DNA of 64,000 nt. It comes from Blastomyces gilchristii SLH14081 (lineage: Eukaryota > Ascomycota > Eurotiomycetes > Onygenales > Ajellomycetaceae). Made by a program: the position numbers and the translations under genes. Below are positions 38,140 through 49,875 of the stretch, in pieces; the first letter of the stretch is position 1; the number at the start of each line of letters is the position of its first letter. The notes beneath the pieces were generated by a model. It worked only from the letters and a program-made list of their open reading frames with translations. It was not told where the DNA came from and ran no database searches. The stretch spans positions 1,867,893-1,931,892 of the forward strand of contig NW_003101681.1 in the NCBI RefSeq assembly GCF_000003855.2, written 5' to 3'.

Positions 38140-39179
38140 GGTCAAATGAATCTTGAACTGATCTTAAACTTCATTTTAAAAATTCAAAAGAGAAGAATAT
38201 CAAAGCTGATAATTCATCTACACTGAGTTCCTGCTCATATAAATATTCATGGCAATGAATTGGCTGATTCAGCTGCAAAAAAAGGTTCAGAATTAAGCAG
38301 ATCTATTCAAAAAATTATGTCCTGATCTTTTATAAAGAGAAACATAAAAGAATCTTGTTTAGACAAGTGGAATGAAAGCTGGCAGAAACAAAAGAAGAGT
38401 ATATATTATTCAAGATTTGAAACAAAACCCAAGTGGAAATCTTGTTCAATTAAATGTAAAAAGAAAATATTCTCATCTATAATACAGCTGAAATTAGAAC
38501 ATGGCTATTTCAAATCTTATATGCAAAGATTTGATGATAGATTTGCTTCAATAGAATGCTCATTCTGCAATGTAAATGAGAATCCTGAGCATATTGTAAT
38601 GCACTGTGCATTATACAATAGTCTCAGAGTCAGATTGAAAGAGAAGTATAATCTAAATCAATTAAATATGAGATTCTTATTCTCAACTGAGACAGGAATT
38701 AAATACTTAATAGACTTTCTATCAGAAACTCAAGCAGCTACAAGAAAATGACTGAATTCAGAAATATCTGAATATGAAGAGGAGGAAATTGATCAGATAT
38801 AGTCTGTTAAAACAGCTATATACTATCTTTTAATAATTTGTTTCATTACAGTCTCTCTTTATTTTACTTTACTTTTTCCTTTCTATTCTTTTCTACCTAT
38901 CTATTTAATGTGTCTATCTTTAAGACTGTGTTCTCTTTTCTTTTGTCATGATATTGTCAAATGGTTTCAAAGTATCAGAAGATGTTAAAATACTGCAATT
39001 TGTAAACAGTTTTTGTATTCTGAGCTGGAAATTTCTGATTTTGCATATCTGAAATTGATGAATGTATAATAGTTAACTTTATAGATATAGGAAAAACCCT
39101 GAGAACTTTTAGTTCTCAGGTAGATGTCATAGTCTCTGACTGCATACATCTATAATTGAAGAATAATAATAATAATAAT
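38140..39179 (+). mobile_element. 5'-truncated LINE copy 2
   Basis: This copy is collinear with 33,673-34,701 of LINE copy 1: the end of RNase H (NELADSAAK-like), the CSFCNVNENPEHIVMHC knuckle near 38,560-38,610, the 3' UTR and an (AAT)n tail. An almost exact ~19-bp duplication flanks it: atagatcttcatttcataat (38,120-38,139) and atagattttcattcataat (39,180-39,198). 5' truncation plus a long duplication is the standard outcome of target-primed reverse transcription. It is less mutated than copy 1. It landed in the gag region of G3. Confidence 0.93.
39098..39120 (+). repeat. 3' UTR hairpin of LINE copy 2
   Basis: cctgagaact and agttctcagg pair perfectly over 10 bp around a 3-nt loop. The conserved position in both LINE copies suggests a role in recognition of element RNA by its reverse transcriptase. 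Confidence 0.7.
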
Positions 39180-39932
39180 ATAGATTTTCATTCATAATCT
39201 TATATCTGAGTTGAGAGTGAAATGAAAATGCTTAAGCTTGTAATCAGATATAATGAAGAAAGCATACAATATTCTCATTATATAGAAATAAGCAAGTTAA
39301 CTATAACAGAAAATACTGTAATCAAGTATGTCTCAGTAAAGAACAGATAATCAGACTTCTATAATACAAGTCACACATTTAAATATAATGAATTTAGATT
39401 TAAATATCATTGTTAAAGTATCAAATCCTCTGAAAAAGAAATTCTCTGAGTGAAAATCTTGATATTATAAGTATCAAGCTTGCTTTAACTGCAGATGCTA
39501 AAATCATGATGCAAAGAATTACACACAGTATACACAGTTAAGAAAAGTAAGAGAGTTAAAAAACTAGCAGAATCAGTGAGCTCAGAGACACTCACTGATA
39601 TTTTATAAAAAGTCTTCAAAGTGAAAGAGATGCTTATGTTAGATAATTCTCTAAATTCTGTGAATATTAAGAGAAAGCAGGCTTCTGAATGAAATGTGAA
39701 TAAGAATGAAGAAGCAGATACTCATCTTAATATCTTAGAGTCTGAAATGTTAATGTATAGAGAGTACTTAAGTAAGAATTAAGAGATGATTGTAAAAGTG
39801 TTAGCAGACACAGAAGCTTCTATATAATATATTAATAATTATATAATATGAAGACTAAAAAGAGATTCACTGAGTGAAGAATTTCTGATATATAAGATTG
39901 TCTGATAGCTGATATTTAGTATCATCTGCAAG

Positions 39933-40438
39933 TAGACTGACCGTGTGACCGTGTCTGGGACCAGGACCAGATTTTTTGATAGTTTCATTATCAATTCGAC
40001 TGATCCCATTACACGGTTTTAACATTAAATAGTAGTCTCATACTGTCCCAGTGGGACTTACTGTCTACTCTTGTCACATTTTCCAAATGGGATCATGATT
40101 TCCACTTCTCAATTTAAATTATTTTTATTGCTTTAAATGACTTTAAATCTCATTTGAGTGTTACCAAAAAGTGTTACTTTTTAAAAAATTAAAAATAGTC
40201 TAAAAAAAACCTTAAAATGTCTAAAAATAGTAACTTTATGCCAAGAATGGGACTAAATGAGACCAAATGAGACCACTTTCTCATTTTTTTCAAGTCATGG
40301 TTTCATTTTAAGATCTGATATATAGTCACTTTACATGTTTTTTTGATAGCCAGTCCCAGCGGGATTCACGCCAAGAAATGTATGGGATCAGACCAAATGG
40401 AACCAAACATGAAATTCATGGTCCCGGCGGCCAGTCTA
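39933..40438 (+). mobile_element. hAT-type MITE, copy 7 (506 bp, little mutated)
   Basis: It is flanked by the exact 8-bp duplication tctgcaag (39,925-39,932 and 40,439-40,446). The termini are TAGACTGACCG and CGGCCAGTCTA. Many CC and GG pairs remain (gtcccagtgggac near 40,052), so it is close to the ancestral sequence. It is inserted in G3 between the protease and RT regions. Confidence 0.94.
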
Positions 40439-41299
40439 TCTGCAAGAGTAAGAGTTCTCTTATACTTTGAAAAATAGTCTTACTATATCTGAGTATGAGA
40501 GCTGTAGAATATGAAATACAATCTTATTCTCAGACTTAATTGATTTCAAAGGTTCAATCTGCAGATTCAATGATATACATATTATATACAGTTAACTGAT
40601 AGAAAGAAAACAGTTTATACAATTCTATCAACTGATATAAGAAGAACATTTCACATCTCTGATATAGAAGAGTTAAATCTGCTTACACATTAATAAGCAA
40701 AGAGAATAATTTATAAGATCTTATTCAAAAGCATTTTGTATGTCATATAGAACTCAGAAGTGAAGAAAATCAAGATAAAGAATATATGAAAGAACAAGCA
40801 TATAAAGAAACTTCTGAAGAAGTATGAAAAGGTTTTTCAAACAGATCTTTCACTGAAATTGCTGCTAAAATGAGGATTCATATATAAGATTAATATAAGA
40901 GATGTAAAATCAGTCAATCAGAATGTATACTCTCTCTTATAAATGCATCTTGAAGAGCAGAAGTATCAGATCACAGACCTTCTAGAACATAATCTTATAT
41001 AACTCTTATTAAGTATGTGAGACTTCTCAGTTCTATTCATAAAAAAGGCAGGTGAAGAGTGATGAATATGTATTGATTATCAAGCACTTAATAAACTTAC
41101 AATTAAGAATGAATACTCATTGTCATAAATTCAACAATAGTTGAATACAGTTGAAAACACTCAATATCTATTGAAGATCAATCTTCTCTCAGAATATTAG
41201 TAGATCTGTGTAGATAAACTGTCAGTATCACAAATCACATTTAATATACAATGAGAGAAGTTTGAATTTCTGACAATGTTATTCAGTCTGATAAATATG

Positions 41300-41805
41300 T
41301 AGACTAACCGTGTGACCGTGTCTGAGACCAGGACCAGATTTTTTGATAGTCTTATTACCAATTCGACTGATCTCATTACACGGTTTTAACATTAGATAGT
41401 AGTTTCATACTGTCTCAGTGAGACTTACTGTCTACTCTTGTCACATTTTTCAAATGAGACCATGATTTCCACTTCTCAATTTAAATTATTTTCAATGCTT
41501 TAAATGACTTTAAATCTCATTTGAGTGTTATCAAAAAGCATTAATTTTTAAAAAATTAAAAATAGTCTAAAAAAAACCTTAAAATGTCTAAAAATAGTAA
41601 CTTTATGCCAAGAATAGAATTAAATGGGACTAAATGAGACCACTTTCTCATTTTTTTCAAGTCATGATTTCATTTTAAGATCTGATATATAGTCACTTTG
41701 CATGTTATTTTAATAACTAGTCTCAGCGGGATTCATGCTAAGAAATCTATGAGATCAGATCAAATGAGATCAAATGTGAAATTCATGGTCTCAGCGGCCA
41801 GTCTA
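41300..41805 (+). mobile_element. hAT-type MITE, copy 8 (506 bp)
   Basis: The 8-bp duplication taaatatg lies at 41,292-41,299 and 41,806-41,813. The termini are TAGACTAACCG and CGGCCAGTCTA. It splits the G3 reverse transcriptase between the FEFLTM and YLNN motifs. Confidence 0.94.
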
Positions 41806-42806
41806 TAAATATGCCTGTCATCTTTCAAATAATGATGAATACAATTCTTTATAAACAGAATAAAATCTTGTGTCTTGTATATCTAAATAACATCTTAGTT
41901 TTCTTAAACTTATATAATGAATATTTCAAGTATCTTGATAAAGTGCTTATAACTCTGACAGAGTATATGCTCTATATTAAATCAATTAAGTATGTGTTTG
42001 AAATGAAAGAGTTGAAGTTTGTGAGACATGTGATAAGTGATGACTGTATATATCTCATTTTAGAGAAATTGAATGTCATAGTGAATTGACCACAGCTGAG
42101 AAATGTACATTATATACAATAATTTCTTAAGTTGATCTTATACTACTGCAGATTTATCAAAGATTTCACATGAATAGCTGCATCACTCTCAGATCTCTTA
42201 AGAGAGATAAATGCAAATCTATGAAAGAAGAAGTTTTATTTAATTATCTAAAATGCTGTGTATAAAGAGGTCTTTCTCACACTGAGAGAATATATGATAA
42301 TATTCTCAGTGCTTATTTAATCAGATTACGATAAATCTTTCTACATTGAGATAAATGCATCTGAATGAGCTATTAAAGACACTCTTCTATAAATAAGTAA
42401 GAACAGCAAGCTGTATCTGATAGTATATAATAGTAGAAAACTATCAGATACTGAGCTCAATTATTCAGTGTATAAAAAGAAATTGCTAGTGATTAAGCAT
42501 ACACTGATATTATAAGATAGATATATTAATAATGAGTATATAATAATAATGATCATGAATTATAAAAGCCTTATCTATTTACAATCAATAATGAAACTCT
42601 TGAAATACTTAGTATATTAAATCTCAGAGTTCTAAGTATATAATCTTCATATTAAATACTGAAAGAGATCAGACACTGTAATACCTAATATAATCAGTCA
42701 CAGACCTGATTTCATAAGTGAGAGTTCTGTGAATCAGATATAAGAGAAGTTTGTATTAAACACACTGAGAAAATGTAAGAAATTAGAATGAGTAAATACA
42801 ATAATC

Positions 42807-43310
42807 TAGACTGACCGTGTGACCGTGTCTGAAACCAGGACCAGATTTTTTGATAGACTCATTACCAATTCGACTGATCTCATTACACAGTTTTAACATT
42901 CAATAGTAGTCTCATACTGTCTCAGTGAAACTTACTGTTTACTCTTATCACATTTTTCAAATGAGATCATGATTTTCACTTCTCAATTTAAATTATTTTT
43001 ATTGCTTTAAATGACTTTAAATCTCATTTGAGTATTATCAAAAAGTGTTACTTTTTAAAAATTAAAAATAGTCTAAAAAAAACCTTAAAATGTCTAAAAA
43101 TAGTAACTTTATGCCAAGAATGAGACTAAATGAGACCAAATGAGACCACTTTCTCATTTTTTCAAGTCATGGTTTCATTTTAAGATCTCATATATGATCA
43201 CTTTGCATGTTTTTTTAATAACTAGTCCCAGCGGGATTCACACCAAGAAATGTATGAGATCAGACCAAATAAGATCAAATATGAAATTCATGATCCCGGC
43301 GGCCAGTCTA
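42807..43310 (+). mobile_element. hAT-type MITE, copy 9 (504 bp)
   Basis: The 8-bp duplication caataatc lies at 42,799-42,806 and 43,311-43,318. The termini are TAGACTGACCG and CGGCCAGTCTA. It lies between G3 RNase H and integrase. Confidence 0.94.
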
Positions 43311-44283
43311 CAATAATCTCTTACTTAAAGAATGAAAAGATATCAGATAATAAGTATTTTATAAAAGTAGTAGAAGAGATGCTTTCAAACTTCAAGCTGA
43401 GAAAATTGAAAAAGAATGTTATACTTTGCTGTAATCTAGAATATATGAAAGCTCTCTATCTAAAACATTTATTTAGATGCAACTTGATAACTCACATGTA
43501 TAAGAAATTCAGTCACTTAGAAAGTTCTGAACTTATGAATGTACTTAAATCAAGAGTGTACTAGTTAAGCATAGCTGAGAATATTCAGATATATACTTAT
43601 AAGTATCTGAATTATCAGATTGTAAAAGAATCTAAGAAAGAGTTAGAATGTGAGAAAGTATAATATCAGATAAAATGTATAATACAACTGTTTAAATAAT
43701 GAAAGATGAATCTTATAGACATATTACTATAAACATCAAATGAAAATTGTTGAATAATTACTACTATTGACTATGCTACTGACTGATCAGTTGTGAAAGC
43801 AGTTTCAGAGATAATAGAGAAGATAATAATGAAGTTTCTATATAATAAGATCTATGTTAACTATGAATTACTGTGTGAGATTCTAACTAATAATGATGTG
43901 AATCTTACAGAAGAAGTGATGAGGCATTTTATAAGTTAGTTATAGATAAGACATTGTAGAACAATGTCATATCACTCACAGATGAATGAGAAGATGAAAC
44001 ACTTGAATAGAATCTTAGATAACATGCTAATAAAATATCTAGTAAGCAAGCCTATAAGACTATAAGATGAATATCTCAGACAGGCACTATTAGTCATGCA
44101 GATTCAACAGCATACAGTCTTCAAGTGTTTATCATTCTACCTGCTGTATGAATTACATCCGCGCATCCCGGAGAATGCTTTGAAAAAGGTGAAGGAGAGA
44201 ACAGCGGTTGTAGATGCAGTGAGAACAACAGTTGTAGATGCAACAGTCTATTATATAAGAATTATTAACTATCTTCTTTAAGA

Positions 44284-45300
44284 TTTATATTTATTAGATA
44301 AGCTTTTTAATAATATCTCTATTATATTTAATAGTGATTTTACACAGACTCTGTCTGTTATATTATGTGATACTTATACTATAGTTATTACAGCTTATCT
44401 ACAGTGTTTATATATATAACAGCAGTTAACTATACTCTACTTTATAAGAAATATAAGACTTACTATGAATAATAATAATATAATATTTATAAATTAACTT
44501 GATTAAATATCATATAATTCAGACTATATTAACTGTATTACTCTTTTATCATATATTTATTAAGTCACTAATATCAGTATACTATGTAAGAAAGTATTTT
44601 CTACAGCTTAATTCAGAACTGTAGCAGTTCACTTTAATTACTTTAAAAGTTATATTATTCTCACTGTATTAAATCAGAATATATTTTATATTAATGAATA
44701 GATTATAGTAATTATATCAGAGAATATTCATATATTCTATACTATAAATATAGCTTATATAGATAATCTGACTCTGAGCTGTAAGAAGTTCTTCTATAAA
44801 TATCTGACTATTATTAACTATTCAGCTCTGTTATTATTTATATTAAAATTAAAAGTGAGTACTTTTATTATATTTCTGTATAATCTTCAGCTATCTGAAG
44901 AGCTCTGCAATAATATAAGAATAATTATTTAGTAAATAATAACTCATTTACTTAAGATGAAGATTATATCTAATATATATAAGAGTTCAGTTCATATACT
45001 GCTGCAGATTAATCTATATACTTAATTTATTAAGATTTTATTTAATATAACTCACTATTAGTTTTCAGTTCATTTATACTTTATAATAAAAATTAATAAG
45101 TCTCAGAGACAGTCTCTTTATACTGTTAATATTAATCTCAAAAACTCTGTACTTTTATATAATCAGCTATATATTATACTTTCTTAAACTATAGATATTA
45201 GTCAGTTGACTATTCTAGTGAATAAGAATAATAGAAGATATATATTAAATAAGATATATTTAAAGATTCTACAGTTTCTTAATTAATTCTTCTACTACTG
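44284..45300 (+). mobile_element. Helitron remnant (PIF1-like helicase C-terminal half)
   Basis: Read on the plus strand through stops: LFNNISIIFNSDFTQTLSVI (GDFRQTLPVI motif), QQLTILYFIRNIRLT (L-x-x-NMR), and NQNIFYINEW. Then LKLKVSTFIIFLYNLQLSEE (L-K-x-G-x-P-x-x-LLRNL), LCNNIRIII (LCNGTRLIV), INKSQRQSLYTVNINL (INKSQGQSL), and YNQLYIILS (HGQLYVALSR). The order and spacing are those of the Helitron/PIF1 helicase C-terminal half. The Rep domain and helicase N-terminus are absent, cut off at the boundary with G3. No Helitron 3' hairpin or CTRR end was identified. Confidence 0.78.
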
Positions 45301-46594
45301 CTGTTTTTTCTTTATTATTTTTAGAATATTATTTTCAGATATTAAAATAGAGATCTTTGAATATATAAAAAACTATCATTTTAAATTAATACTAACTATT
45401 AAAAAAAAGAAAAAAGTTATAATATTTTATCAGACTTATACAGCCTGCTTACATTACTCTCTATTTTTCAAATTTTTTAATCAGAACTGTAATATCTGTG
45501 AAAATACTCTATTAATTAAACTGAGTTATTTATAACAGACTTACAGTCTCACTTTACTCTTTATATAAATACTTCATCTCTTTCTCTATCTTACAGAGCT
45601 GATGTATTTTTACTTATAGCTATAATAACTTTAACTTTATAATCTTACTATTATTTATCTTATTATTCTACTCTTTATTCTTCAGAGTTATAAATATTAT
45701 ATTATCTCTTTTTAACTGAATTGAACAGCTTAGCTGTCTAATCTAACTTTATACTGATAGCTTACTTCTTCTTCTTTCTCTTCTTCTTCTTATTCTCTTC
45801 TACAGTAGTTATATTAATAAGAGCAGTAGTCTACTAATTCTCTATTATTTATATATCAGTATATATATTTTATACATATATTTTACTAATGAATTTATAT
45901 ACTGTAGAAATAATTTATTACTTATTAAATTACAAACTATACTATTTATTCAGTGAATTATAATAATAATTTATATAGACTCTCTTTAATATATCAGACA
46001 TTATAATATACTTAATAAATAGATTATAGTTCTTCTTATATAAGCTGTATAATGAAGTGACTTTAATATCACAGTTATAAGTAAGTACTAATTTTATATT
46101 TATTACTCTTTTTAGCTAAGACTTAAAATTCTTCTTATATAGTATTATATCTCTCTTAAGCTTTATCTCTTACAGCTGTATAATAATCTTACTATTATTT
46201 TTAATAATCTGTTCTATCAGTAGTTATAGTCTATATTCAGATATTTACACATTGAGAGACTGCCGATATGACTATTAAGAGATAAGTATAGATAAGTTAA
46301 TAGACTACTGAGACTGCTAAGAGTAGAGTAAGAGTAGATTAATAAACAGTGCAGACTACTAAGTCTCTAGAGCTTACTGAACTTACTTTATACTATTATT
46401 AGTTATAATTTCATTATTTCTGAGCTGTTTTTTTTAATTTTTCAATAGTTCTCTACTTATATTCAGTCATTTCATCTGCTTTAATATTTTAAGAATTGAT
46501 AGATTTAAATTATGATATTTTAAATGCTTACTATTTAATTATAATTACTATATTCTTTATATAAGCTGTCTGATATTTAATTATATCTTACTTA
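45301..46594. other. Extremely AT-rich unassigned sequence
   Basis: About 1.3 kb follows the helicase remnant, poorer in CA/TG than the rest of the block. A pyrimidine-rich patch (cttcttcttctttctc) lies near 45,767-45,800. No domain, LTR or terminal repeat was recognised. It may be the 3' part of the Helitron or another, older element. Confidence 0.4.
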
Positions 46595-47099
46595 TAGACT
46601 GATTATATAATCATGTCTGAGACTAGAATAAGAATATTTAATAGTTTTATTATTAATTTAACTGATTTCATTACATAGTTTTAACATTAAATAGTAGTTT
46701 TATACTATTTTAGTGAGACTTACTATCTACTCTTATTACATTTTTCAAATAAGATTATAATTTTCACTTCTCAATTTAAATTATTTATATTACTTTAAAT
46801 AACTTTAAATCTTATTTAAGTATTATTAAAAAGTGTTACTTTTTAAAAAATTAAAAATAGTCTAAAAAAAACCTTAAAATGTCTAAAAATAGTAACTTTA
46901 TATCAAGAATGAGACTAAATAAGATCAAATGAGACCACTTTCTTATTTTTTCTAAGTCATGATCTCATTTTGAAATCTGATATATAGTCACTTTGCATGT
47001 TTTTTTAATGATTAGTCCCAGCGGGATTCACGCCAAGAAATGTATGAGACCAGACCAAATGGGACCAAACATGAAATTCATGGTCCCGGCGCCAGTCTA
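46595..47099 (+). mobile_element. hAT-type MITE, copy 10, at the compartment boundary
   Basis: It is flanked by the exact 8-bp duplication cttactta (46,587-46,594 and 47,100-47,107). Its left half is heavily mutated while its right half (agcgggattcacgcc, ggtcccggc) is almost unmutated. It is the last recognisable transposon before the GC-balanced part begins at about 47,240. Confidence 0.93.
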
Positions 47100-47869
47100 C
47101 TTACTTAGAGCTTCTATATTTACTCTATAACACTACTACAGTGTTATTGATTTTTTTCATCTATGTGATTATTCTCTATTAACATATTAACAGCTGTGGA
47201 TTACATGGAATTCACCTATACAAGTCATGTGCAGTTGTTCATATCTCATTACATTCGCCCGAGGGATTAAACAGCGTGTTTTTCAAGCTGAATAAGCAAG
47301 CGCAAGCGAGCGATTGAGGCTTGTTGAATGATTCTAGAGAAATGCGGATATTTTGATTTTTTTGTGGTGTTTTGCTACTAATTTTCATTGGGAAAATTCT
47401 GTTTTCGCAAGCAATACGTCCGCCACAATAACGCACCGCATCACAATACCACGCATCGCCCGCATGGTAAATAATATATAAAACCATGTCTGTGGTTAAC
47501 TGGATATATAATAGAGAGAACGTGCGCCTCGATGCCGCGCATTTGGGACGGGCACACCATGCCATGCGCTGCCATGCAAATGTCATAATGTCTTGATAGT
47601 TAGGGAGGGGGTTTGAAAAAATTGATGGATATAGATAGATGATTTTAACAACTCCCATCCCCAAATCCCCCACCCCTCAAAATTCCCGTAATATAAGGGG
47701 AGGCAAACGGAACGAGAAATACCCATCCTGGATCGACATCGACCGCTAGACTCGACTTTTCTCAGACGGGGTTTTCATAAATCATATCAGCAGCAATGCT
47801 GATGCTGGTGTGGTCACTTGCTTGGTTGTCAAATTAAAATTGAGCGAGCGGGTAACTAAGGGAACGAGG

Positions 47870-47920
<51 letters not shown>
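47870..47920 (+). repeat. Poly(A) run, 51 bp
   Basis: This is an uninterrupted run of A between gaacgagg and ccggttgttg. A run this long may be a retroposed poly(A) tail, a mononucleotide microsatellite or a length-uncertain assembly region. Confidence 0.95.
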
Positions 47921-47922
<2 letters not shown>

Positions 47923-49363
47923 GGTTGTTGCAACAGACAAGCATTTAATTTATGCGTCAAGCATTCCGTGCATTTTGCTCTCGTAACCCTGTCTTGGTAT
48001 GAGGTGACATTTGTTCAAGGGGACGGGCGGGGATGGGGGTAAATACATACCTTTTCTTTCCATCCAGGTAAATAGTAACGATGATATAGCAATGCAATGG
48101 ATGCCAACCACTCACTGATTACCGATTACCTAGGTATGTTGTAGGTATGGACAGCACAGAGTACAGATAGGTTGACGGCAGATTCTCCAAAATCATACCT
48201 TGCGACATGGTTCACAGAATAATAATAATCAACAATCAAACCACGCATGCCGTTGTTCTCCTTGGGGAAGACGAACTGGGGCCAAAACAAGCATCTGCTT
48301 CTCTTTTTGACTTCAGCTCTTCTCAACACTCAATAACTACAATAATGGATCGTCTTTTCCGCATCTGTGAACCCTGGCAGTTAGGCCTTAGTGCCCTTCC
48401 TTCGCCTCACCTCAAGGCTCAAGGTTCAGGGCTCGACTTCTCAACCTTGTCTCTTCCCCCCTTGCACTCCTCTCCCTCCCGCTGATGCTGCTGATGGCTT
48501 CCACGAGGCACCCCAGCAACTTCCATCTGCGTCGTAGTCTGTCTCTGTCCCGTTATGATTTACTTATGATTTATTATATTTATTTATTGGTTTTCCCACA
48601 CACTGCTTCAAACAATAAGACATATAATAAGGGGCTGTTAAGTCAGATCGCGGACAAGGATAATAATAGTAGTAGTTTGTAACACCGCGCGCCGCCCCCC
48701 CTCCCCCCCTCCCTTCCTTCTGATGTACTGTAACTACACTACCGTACATCGTACGTTCATGGCCATGCCCATGTCCACAAGTGTGCATGTACGGCGTATG
48801 CATGTATGTGGCCGGGCGGCCGTGTGTGGCCCCGGGGCCAATAATAAGAATGACTTTTCATTTTTTATTTTTATTTCCCCTCCTCTTCCCCGCTGCGGCC
48901 TTTTTCTTCTTCGCTCTCGTCTGTCTTCCTTCTTTCGGACGCTGCTGGCTGGGAGAAGAGAGAGGAGAGAAAAAGGTGAGATGAGATGAAGTGTACTAAT
49001 AATCATCATCAGAAGTTAATAATAATATCTCTCACTCCCTCGAACCTCATCAAGCGCGGTTGTCGACGGGGGCTGATAGGTAGAATATGTATGCGATGAA
49101 TAAAAATGATAGTTATATTAGAAGAATATGGGTGAAGGTTTTAATAGAGTTTTATCATTATTGGATATTATGGCGAAATAAATAAAGAAATAAAATGAAA
49201 TGTTGATGATGAAGATAAGTCATCGATAAAGCGGGCTGTTTTGCTTTTTGATTGGTTGGTAACTTAATAAACCATTTCGACCATTTGATGTTTTCTCACC
49301 AGTAGTAGCAAAGGGAGGGGTATTTTTGCCTGTCGGTTTTCGAAAAGGCAGTTAAGACAGAAG

Positions 49364-49411
49364 ATGAGAGAGAGAGGGAGAGAGGGAGAGAGAGAGAGAG
49401 AGAGAGAGAGC
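49364..49411 (+). repeat. (GA)n microsatellite
   Basis: This is a GA dinucleotide repeat with two GGGA interruptions. Confidence 0.95.
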
Positions 49412-49834
49412 AAGGAACCCTTGAACGTGCTTCATTTTCTCGACGACCTCGCATACTGCGTAGTTAGTCATGCAAGGAGCATGGAGGGATGAGGGGTATG
49501 GATACCACTATGTCGTAGTCGTAGGGGATGCCTAGGAGAGTTAGTAAGATACAGTAGTACATCGTCGAATGGACACTCAGCGTCCTGCGTGCATACATAC
49601 TAGACAAGACATCGTCAGAGTTTCTGCTACGGATGTACGGGGCAGGACCATGCAGTCTGAATGTCTTTATGTCTCAATTTCTGTACTCCTTTCCTTCACA
49701 CTGAGGCGATTTTTCCCCCTGAAACTGTTTGCCTTGCAGCGGAAGTCAGTGCTGAAGGCGGGTTCACAAGAAGAAATGAAAAAGAGGGAATCTCCAGAGG
49801 GGTGATCATCCATTGATAAAAGACGACGTAAGAG

Positions 49835-49873
<39 letters not shown>
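49835..49873 (+). repeat. Poly(A) run, 39 bp
   Basis: This is the second long uninterrupted A run, about 1.9 kb after the first and in the same orientation. Confidence 0.95.

Positions 49874-49875
<2 letters not shown>

Larger units (their letters stand above)
36669..44283 (+). mobile_element. Gypsy element G3 (LTR-like 5' end, gag, PR, RT, RNase H, IN), 3'-truncated
   Basis: The element starts with unit B, TGTGGTTCGGAAGAACG, an LTR-like end with TATATAAG near 36,777. A gag region follows, with the knuckle CFNCRCxNHDAKN near 39,487. RT spans about 40,960-42,090: MCIDYQALNKLTIKNEYSL, then after a MITE VYLNNILVFL, where YLDD has become YLNN. RNase H is at about 42,330-42,720 (LNYSVYKKKLLVIKHTL, HRPDFI) and integrase at about 43,520-44,170 (TIDYATDxSVVKAV, TNNDVNLTEEVM, YHSQMNEKMKHLNRIL, x = Trp as TGA). 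It is interrupted by LINE copy 2 and by MITE copies 7, 8 and 9. No 3' LTR is found. That unit B belongs to G3 is inferred from continuity. Confidence 0.8.

Noticed and set aside
5998..39179. CRISPR-like regularly spaced repeats
   Set aside because: Recurrent AAT runs are SINE and LINE tails at irregular spacing, and the organism is eukaryotic.
48207..49009. Several overlapping ORFs on both strands
   Set aside because: They are short, mutually overlapping and low in complexity, with no domain, splice pattern or consistent coding bias.
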